Assembly: GCA_021801465.1 (NCBI GenBank)
Contig: JAJYXY010000252.1
Location: 1 to 33,237 of the forward strand
DNA: 33,237 bases
Origin: Pseudomonadota bacterium
GTDB lineage: Bacteria > Pseudomonadota > Alphaproteobacteria > Acetobacterales > Acetobacteraceae
Direction of reading: 5' to 3'
Under the pieces are notes generated by a model. The model was not told where the DNA came from, did no database searches, and saw only the letters and a program-made list of their open reading frames with translations. This document shows, in pieces, positions 27,696 through 33,237 of the stretch (the first letter of the stretch is position 1; each line of letters opens with the position of its first letter). Both the position numbers and the translations under genes were made by a program.

Positions 27696-29585
27696 TCACT
27701 CGCAGGAAAGCAGGGTCGGGACCGCAGGATCGAGCGTGACGGTGACGACCGGCGTCATGCCGAAATCATGCGCCGTGCGCAATTCCTCGACCCGGCAGGC
27801 CCGTGGCCGGGTGAAGGTCAGCGACCGCGCCGGCTTTGTCGCCTCGCCGTTGCTCTCGATCGCGAAGATCTCCTGCCCTCCTCGCATGCCCTCAAGCCGG
27901 GTTACGCTGACATTTTCGGGCCAGCCACCCGCCGCGTCACGCAGTTGAAAGCGGGGCTGAAGACCGGCTGCGGTCAGCAAACCGGCGAGATCTCGGCCCG
28001 CGTCTGCACTGGCAGGGTCGAAAATCCGTATCGCGCCATCAGCCAACGGCGCCGCCCGCCGCTTGCCATGCTCATCAAAGCCGCCGGGCGGCGTGGTTGC
28101 GAGCACTTCCCCGCCGGCTGCGGCAAAGCGGCGGATGGCGGCGATTTCTCCCGCCGATAACGCCAAGGTCTCGGGCAGTATCAGCACGCGTATCCCCGCC
28201 TCCCATAGATCGCCCGCCTCCAAGCCGGCCGGCGGGATGATCGCCGGGCGCACGCCGTGGGCGCTAAAAAGCTGAAGGAACGCGGCGATGGCATGGCTTT
28301 GCGGGTTATCGCGATATTCCGCGTCGGCCCCGCGCGCCGCCCAATCCCCTCCCTCGGCCGCGCGGTCGAGCAGCCAACGCAGCCGAAAACTCGCCGGCGA
28401 ATAGAGGATGGCAATCGGATCGACGGGCCGCCGCGCTTTCATCAAAATATCACCGAGCCGGCCACGAAGCGCGAGAAAATCGGGGGCAAAATCCCGCCCC
28501 GCGCGGCCAAGCCCGCCATCGGGGGAGGCCAGAGCCGCATCCTCGTCCCACAAAATCACCCCGCCCATCCCCGCGAGCACGCCGCGCCAAAGCGCCGCCC
28601 GCGCGTTCGGATCATTCACCGCAATGGTCATCAGCGTGATCAGGCGCGCGTTCATCGCCCGCGCGATCGCGACACTCGCACCGAAATCATAAATCTCCAT
28701 CACATCGACGGATTTGGCGAGACGCGTGTAGTCATACCCGCCCCAGCCGGGGATCTGTCCGCCTTCGAGTGCGGCCAGCGCCTGCGGATCGGCGGCATGC
28801 ACCGCCTTGGTGCCGAAGCCGACGGAATCGGCGAAGGAAAGATCCATCCAAGCCTTGAAATCCGCCCACGGCGCGAGATCCGCCATCCCCGCGCGCAGAG
28901 CCTCGTCGGTGGTTTCTGGCGAAATCTCGTCCCAGCGCCGATAATGCCGCCCCCATTCCCGGTTCAGCGCGGCGAGATCATGATAGCTGGCATGAAGCCA
29001 AGCGCGAAAATCATTGAGCGCGCGCGGTGAAAAATCGAAATCCCACGCCGCCGAGAGATCGGCGATCCCGGCCTCATCGGCGAGATCATAATAGAGCGGA
29101 TGATCGGCGCGAAAGCCCGCGACGACGCGGGCAATGCGCTGTGCGATAAGAGCTCGCCAGCCCTGATCGACGAGGCTCGGCTGGCGCAGAAAAGGCTCGA
29201 TGGCAGTTGGGTCTTGCCGGTGCCGCGCCTGATCCGCGAGGAACGCCGCATTCACCGGCGTCGCACCTTGCCAGCGATGATAGGCGCTATAGAAATCAGT
29301 CGCGATGTTTTCGACATAAAATCGAAGACCAAGCGCACGAAACAACGCAAGATGCGGATCCTCCGCCGCCGCCGCGTCACGACGCGCGCGCAGCATCGCC
29401 GCCGAGACACCGATCTCACGCAGCGCCCTGAGTGCCGCGGCCGTCTGCGACTGATAGAGGATGATTTGAAAACCCGGCCAATCGGCAGCGCTGGCGGGCG
29501 CGCAGAAGATAAAGGGGGTAAAGGAGATAAAGGAGATAAAGGAAAGAAATAGGAGAAATGGTTCTTTTTTGAAAAAAAGAACCAA
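27696..29585 (-). CDS. Secreted glycoside-hydrolase-like protein (GH42/beta-galactosidase-like TIM barrel plus GATase-like domain)
   Basis: Signal peptide MVLFFKKEPFLLFLSFISFISFTPFIFCAPASAADW (TTG start 29585; GTG 29645 also possible). GH42-like FRAWLHASYHDLAALNREWGRHYRRWDEISPE, AALEGGQIPGWGGYDYTRLAKSVDVMEIYD, GATase-like IAILYSP...VLILPETLALSAGEIAAIRRFAAAGGEVLATTPPGG. Confidence 0.7.
   Translation of the reverse strand: MVLFFKKEPFLLFLSFISFISFTPFIFCAPASAADWPGFQIILYQSQTAAALRALREIGVSAAMLRARRDAAAAEDPHLALFRALGLRFYVENIATDFYSAYHRWQGATPVNAAFLADQARHRQDPTAIEPFLRQPSLVDQGWRALIAQRIARVVAGFRADHPLYYDLADEAGIADLSAAWDFDFSPRALNDFRAWLHASYHDLAALNREWGRHYRRWDEISPETTDEALRAGMADLAPWADFKAWMDLSFADSVGFGTKAVHAADPQALAALEGGQIPGWGGYDYTRLAKSVDVMEIYDFGASVAIARAMNARLITLMTIAVNDPNARAALWRGVLAGMGGVILWDEDAALASPDGGLGRAGRDFAPDFLALRGRLGDILMKARRPVDPIAILYSPASFRLRWLLDRAAEGGDWAARGADAEYRDNPQSHAIAAFLQLFSAHGVRPAIIPPAGLEAGDLWEAGIRVLILPETLALSAGEIAAIRRFAAAGGEVLATTPPGGFDEHGKRRAAPLADGAIRIFDPASADAGRDLAGLLTAAGLQPRFQLRDAAGGWPENVSVTRLEGMRGGQEIFAIESNGEATKPARSLTFTRPRACRVEELRTAHDFGMTPVVTVTLDPAVPTLLSCE
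29508..29561. repeat. 9-bp tandem repeat (GATAAAGGA)n, six progressively degenerate units, in frame in a signal peptide
   Basis: gataaaggg-ggtaaagga-gataaagga-gataaagga-aagaaatag-gagaaatgg; minus-strand translation gives FIS-FIS-F in the h-region. Confidence 0.75.
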
Positions 29586-29594
29586 AAAACTTTT
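29560..29594. repeat. 35-bp palindromic dispersed repeat, copy 2
   Basis: GGTTCTTTTTTGAAAAAAAGAACCAAAAAACTTTT, exact match to 7204-7238, same orientation. Confidence 0.85.
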
Positions 29595-29648
29595 GACTGT
29601 TTGGGCGGTGTCCAAGCTTCCGCGGGTGGAGGAAAAAAAAGGCACTTG

Positions 29649-30134
29649 CTAGTGACCTGGGCCGAGATAGCGGCGATAAGCCGCGATCCAGTTGCGCGCA
29701 ATGTCATGCTGCGCAACCGCAAGCGGCAGACGATGCGTGCAAACCAGATCGTTCAGCGCGCGCTCGAGTTCGTCCTTGCGTGCCGCATCCCAGCCATTGG
29801 CGGCGCGGCGCGGCTCCACCCAAAGATTGGCCCAGGCCAGCGGCGCGCCACCAAGTTCGAGGGGAATGAGATGATCGAGCTCATAATCGCGCAGCCTCTC
29901 GCCACGATGCCCATACGCCGCCATCAATTCGCGCTTGAAACGGTAGCTTACATCCTCCGGCGGGCGAATGCGGTGCGTATAGCCTGGGCGACAAATCGTC
30001 TCGCCGATATTTTCCTCGCGCACCGAAGGGTCGATCGCGCCCGGCGTCAGCCGCGGATCAGGGAGAACCTGCGCCCAGGCCGGCCATACAAAAAGAACCA
30101 AAATGCCGACGAGAACGAGCCGCCCCACGATCAC
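29649..30134 (-). CDS. Secreted HNH-endonuclease-like protein
   Basis: GTG start at 30134 assumed (ORF open to 30401); signal-like VIVGRLVLVGILVLFVWPAWAQ; ICRPGYTHRIRPP, YELDHLIPLELGGAPLAWANLWVEP, NDLVCTHRLPLAVAQHDIARNWIAAYRRY. Confidence 0.7.
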   Translation of the reverse strand: MIVGRLVLVGILVLFVWPAWAQVLPDPRLTPGAIDPSVREENIGETICRPGYTHRIRPPEDVSYRFKRELMAAYGHRGERLRDYELDHLIPLELGGAPLAWANLWVEPRRAANGWDAARKDELERALNDLVCTHRLPLAVAQHDIARNWIAAYRRYLGPGH

Positions 30135-30141
30135 GCTGCCG

Positions 30142-31785
30142 CTATTCCGCCGCTGCCGCAACCGGCGCAAGCAGACGAAACCCTTCATAGTTATTGGCAG
30201 CGACTTTCTCACAGATTTCGCGATAGGCCCCGACCCCGCCGATATAGGGCATGAACACGCGCGGCTTGCCCGGAACATTGGCGCCCATGTACCAGGAATT
30301 CGCCTGCGGATAGAGCGTGCGATGGGCGACTTCGTTGACATGCGCAACCCACGCATCCTCCGCTTGCACGCTCGCCTCGATACCCACCGCCCCACGCGCA
30401 CGAAGATCCTTAAGGCAACGCACGACCCAATCCACGTGCTGCTCGATCGAGACCATCATGTTGCTGAGAACAGAAGGGCTGCCCGGCCCGGTGATCATGA
30501 ACAGATTGGGAAAGCCCGCCGCCATCAGGCCGAGATAGGTGCGCGGCCCCGCCGCCCATTTATCGGCTAACCGCTCGCCGGCATCGTTCTCGATGGTAAT
30601 GGCATTGAGCGCTCCGGTCATCGCGTCAAACCCTGTCGCAAACACCAGGGCATCGAACGCATAGGGCGTCGCCGAGGTGCGAAGGCCGGTTTCGGTGATT
30701 GCCTCGATCGGCGTCTTCCGCACATCGACCAGCGTCACGTTGCGCCGATTGAAGGTCGCGAAATAATTGGTATCGACGCAGATCCGCTTGGTTCCGATCG
30801 GATAGCTGGTTGGCGTGAGCTTTGCCGCCGTCTCCGGATCATGCACGATCTCGCGGATTTTTTGGCGCACGAATTCCGCCGCCGTTTCGTTGGCGGCGGG
30901 ATTGATAATGAGATCGTTGAACGCAGCCATGAATGGAATGCCGCCGGCCGCCCAACGTTGTTCATAGATTTTCCGCCGTGTCTCGTCATCGACATCGAGC
31001 GCGGATTGGTCATTGAGATCATAGACGATGCCGTTTCGCGTCTCCCACGCCCGCGCACGCAACGCGGGATAGCGGCGCTTCCACATCGCCTCATACTCGG
31101 GCGGCATCGGCCGGTTATGGGCGGGGATGCTGTAATTCGGCGTCCGCTGAAACACCGTCAGCTGTGCGGCCTCCTCTGCGATCACCGGGATTGCCTGGAT
31201 CGCCGAGGAGCCAGTGCCGATGACGCCCACCCGTTGGCCGGAAAAATCGACGCCTTCATGCGGCCAGTGCCCGGTGTGGTAGATCGGGCCACGAAATGTC
31301 TCAACTCCCGGAAATTCCGGCATGCGCGCCGCCGACAAGCATCCCGTCGCCATCACGCAATAACGGGCCGAGACGCGATCACCGCGATCGGTCACGATCT
31401 CCCAGCGGGCTCGGGCGCGATCGAAGCGCGCGCTCTCGACACGGGTCTCGAAGCGAATATCGCGGCGGAGATCGAAACGCTCGGCGACATGCTGGGCATA
31501 GCGCAGTATCTCTGGCTGCGGGGCATAGATTTCCTGCCAGCGCCATTCCTGCTGCAATTCGGGGGAAAACGAATAGGAATACTGCATGCTCTCGACATCG
31601 CAGCGCGCGCCGGGATAGCGATTCCAATACCAGGTGCCGCCAACATCGCCCGCTGCCTCGAAAACCATGGTGCTGAGGCCAAGCGCACGCAACCGATGCA
31701 GCAAGTACATGCCAGAAAACCCGGCACCGACGACGACGACATCGATTTCGCCGGTCAATAGACGCTTCGAGTCCCGCTCCGTCAT
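30142..31785 (-). CDS. Baeyer-Villiger-type flavin monooxygenase
   Basis: 547 aa; VVVVGAGFSGMYLLHRLR, GGTWYWNRYPGARCDVES, BVMO-like fingerprint FRGPIYHTGHWPHEG, VGVIGTGSSAIQAIP. Confidence 0.9.
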   Translation of the reverse strand: MTERDSKRLLTGEIDVVVVGAGFSGMYLLHRLRALGLSTMVFEAAGDVGGTWYWNRYPGARCDVESMQYSYSFSPELQQEWRWQEIYAPQPEILRYAQHVAERFDLRRDIRFETRVESARFDRARARWEIVTDRGDRVSARYCVMATGCLSAARMPEFPGVETFRGPIYHTGHWPHEGVDFSGQRVGVIGTGSSAIQAIPVIAEEAAQLTVFQRTPNYSIPAHNRPMPPEYEAMWKRRYPALRARAWETRNGIVYDLNDQSALDVDDETRRKIYEQRWAAGGIPFMAAFNDLIINPAANETAAEFVRQKIREIVHDPETAAKLTPTSYPIGTKRICVDTNYFATFNRRNVTLVDVRKTPIEAITETGLRTSATPYAFDALVFATGFDAMTGALNAITIENDAGERLADKWAAGPRTYLGLMAAGFPNLFMITGPGSPSVLSNMMVSIEQHVDWVVRCLKDLRARGAVGIEASVQAEDAWVAHVNEVAHRTLYPQANSWYMGANVPGKPRVFMPYIGGVGAYREICEKVAANNYEGFRLLAPVAAAAE

Positions 31786-31815
31786 GTTCGTTTGCTCCCC
31801 TCTCTTGCGACCAAT

Positions 31816-33015
31816 TCAGCCAACCACCCCAGCCTCACGCCATGCCGCGATTTCGCTCTCGTCATAGCCCGCCTCGCGCAGGATGGCGCCGGTATCCGCG
31901 CCAAGCTCAGGCGCGCGGCGGGGCGGGGTTTTGACCTCACCCGCGATGTGAAACGGGCTGCTCACGGTGAGGAAATCGCTGTCAGCGAGCGGCACCAACG
32001 CATGAACAGCCCGCGCCTGATGATCATGGGGAATATCGGCCGGCGTCGCAACCACGCCGAAGGTGAGCCCCGCGGCATCGAGAATCCGGCGCCATTCCGC
32101 GAGATCGCGGCTTGCGAAAACCGCATCGAAGAGGGCGATCAAAGCGACGGCATTTTCGCGCCGCGCCGCCGTCGTTGCAAAGCGTGGGTCGGCGATGAGA
32201 TCGGCGCGGCCGAGCGCTTGGGCGAGATCGGGAAATTGCCGTTCCTCGCTCAGCATCGAGAGAATGAACCATCGCCCATCGCGCGTGCGATAATGATGGG
32301 CGCAGGCATTCGGCCCCTGCTCGCGCGGCGGGCGGGGGGAGAAGGTTGCACCACAGAGCGCCGCCTGCGCGAGGCAGCCATTCGACCACAATCCATTGGC
32401 GAGGAGCGACGTTTCGACATGCCCGCCCCGCCCCGTGCGCTCGCGGCGCAAAAGCGCGGTCACGATCGCGGCATAGAGCGCGACCGCCGTCGGATGATCG
32501 CCCATACCGGGGACCGAGCGCGCCGGCTGCTCATCGGCGCTTGCGCGCACGAGGTCCATGAGCCCCGAACGCGCCCAATAGGCGGTCGAATCGAACCCGG
32601 TTTTCAGAGCCTCGTCACCGAGTTCGCCATAAGCGGTCAGCGAGGCGTAAATCAAACGCGGATTGAGCGCCGAAAGATCGGCATGATTAATGCCAAGCCG
32701 CCCGCGCACCCCGAGCGGCATATTGGTGATGAAAACATCCGCGCCCGCCACCAACCGATGCAGAATGGCGCGGCCGGGCTCTGATTTGAGATCGAGCGCG
32801 AGGCTCCGTTTGTTGCGGCTATCGAGGAGCCAGGGATAATTTTCCGAGCAAACCGGATAGCCCGGCATCGAAGCGAGCGCGCGATAGGGGTCGCCGGTGC
32901 CGGGCGGCTCGATTTTGATGATTTCGGCGCCAAAATCGCCAAGAATGGTCGCGGCGGCGGGGCCAGCGATGAAACTCGCGCAATCGATGACCTTGATCCC
33001 GGCAAAAAGCGACAT
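31816..33015 (-). CDS. CaiB/BaiF family CoA-transferase
   Basis: Start at MSLFAGIKVIDCASFIAGPAAATILGDFGAEIIKIEPPGTGDPYR; RNKRSLALDLKSEPGRAILHRLVAGADVFITNMPLGVRGRLGI; RTGRGGHVETSLLANGLW. Confidence 0.93.
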   Translation of the reverse strand: MSLFAGIKVIDCASFIAGPAAATILGDFGAEIIKIEPPGTGDPYRALASMPGYPVCSENYPWLLDSRNKRSLALDLKSEPGRAILHRLVAGADVFITNMPLGVRGRLGINHADLSALNPRLIYASLTAYGELGDEALKTGFDSTAYWARSGLMDLVRASADEQPARSVPGMGDHPTAVALYAAIVTALLRRERTGRGGHVETSLLANGLWSNGCLAQAALCGATFSPRPPREQGPNACAHHYRTRDGRWFILSMLSEERQFPDLAQALGRADLIADPRFATTAARRENAVALIALFDAVFASRDLAEWRRILDAAGLTFGVVATPADIPHDHQARAVHALVPLADSDFLTVSSPFHIAGEVKTPPRRAPELGADTGAILREAGYDESEIAAWREAGVVG

Positions 33016-33098
33016 GGCGTTTCCCGATAGCGTTTTTTCACAGCCAAAGAGTGCCACGTGGTCCCCGCCCCGGCAAGCAAGGCGTTTGCTCCGCCTCG

Positions 33099-33237
33099 CT
33101 ATGGCAAAGAAAGGCCCCCGGCGCGTTCGATGAAGGCGGCGATCTCGGCAACCCCGCGCCCCGCGCGCACATTGGCGAAAACGAAAGGCCGCTCGCCACG
33201 CATCTTGCGCGCATCGCGATCCATCACCGCAAGACTG
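33099..33237 (-). CDS. ureG: Urease accessory protein UreG, C-terminal fragment (5' end outside window)
   Basis: Translating minus strand from the right edge gives [45 protein letters not shown], matching the UreG C-terminal pattern; too short to appear in the ORF track. Confidence 0.75.
   Translation of the reverse strand, partial: SLAVMDRDARKMRGERPFVFANVRAGRGVAEIAAFIERAGGLSLP

Noticed and set aside
30090-30103. AAAAAGAACCAAAA, a possible third partial copy of the 35-bp repeat
   Set aside because: Only 14 bp, no palindrome, and within hydrophobic codons of a signal peptide, where T/A-rich similarity can arise by chance.

Overview
33.2 kb of high-GC DNA, probably alphaproteobacterial (Rhodospirillales/Acetobacteraceae-like; inferred from gene content and GC, not searched). 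About 28 protein-coding genes are supported, with no rRNA, tRNA, CRISPR array or transposase seen. Left to right: (1) a phenylpropanoid/aromatic-acid CoA module on + (enoyl-CoA hydratase fragment, feruloyl-CoA-synthase-like ligase, thiolase, 4HBT thioesterase), a convergent MarR regulator, then a divergent solitary Liv-type substrate-binding protein and a class III aminotransferase; (2) a minus-strand run livH-M-G-F-K, thiolase, acyl-CoA dehydrogenase, asparagine synthase; (3) a minus-strand NDH-2, membrane ferritin (MbfA-like), cytochrome b561 set with a Fur/Mur-like box upstream of mbfA; (4) a surface-polysaccharide-like group (HAD protein, polysaccharide deacetylase, GT4, YdcF/DUF218, FemAB/CelD-like GNAT, secreted GH42-like protein) interrupted by a minus-strand rhlE-type helicase; (5) a secreted HNH-like protein, a Baeyer-Villiger-type monooxygenase, a CaiB/BaiF CoA-transferase and the C-terminus of ureG at the right edge. 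Main non-coding signals: an exact 35-bp palindromic dispersed repeat (two copies 22 kb apart, one running into the signal peptide of the GH42-like gene), a 9-bp tandem array encoding that signal peptide's hydrophobic core, an orphan terminator-like hairpin in a divergent promoter region, and the Fur/Mur-like box. Function calls are from motif recognition only; no database search was run.
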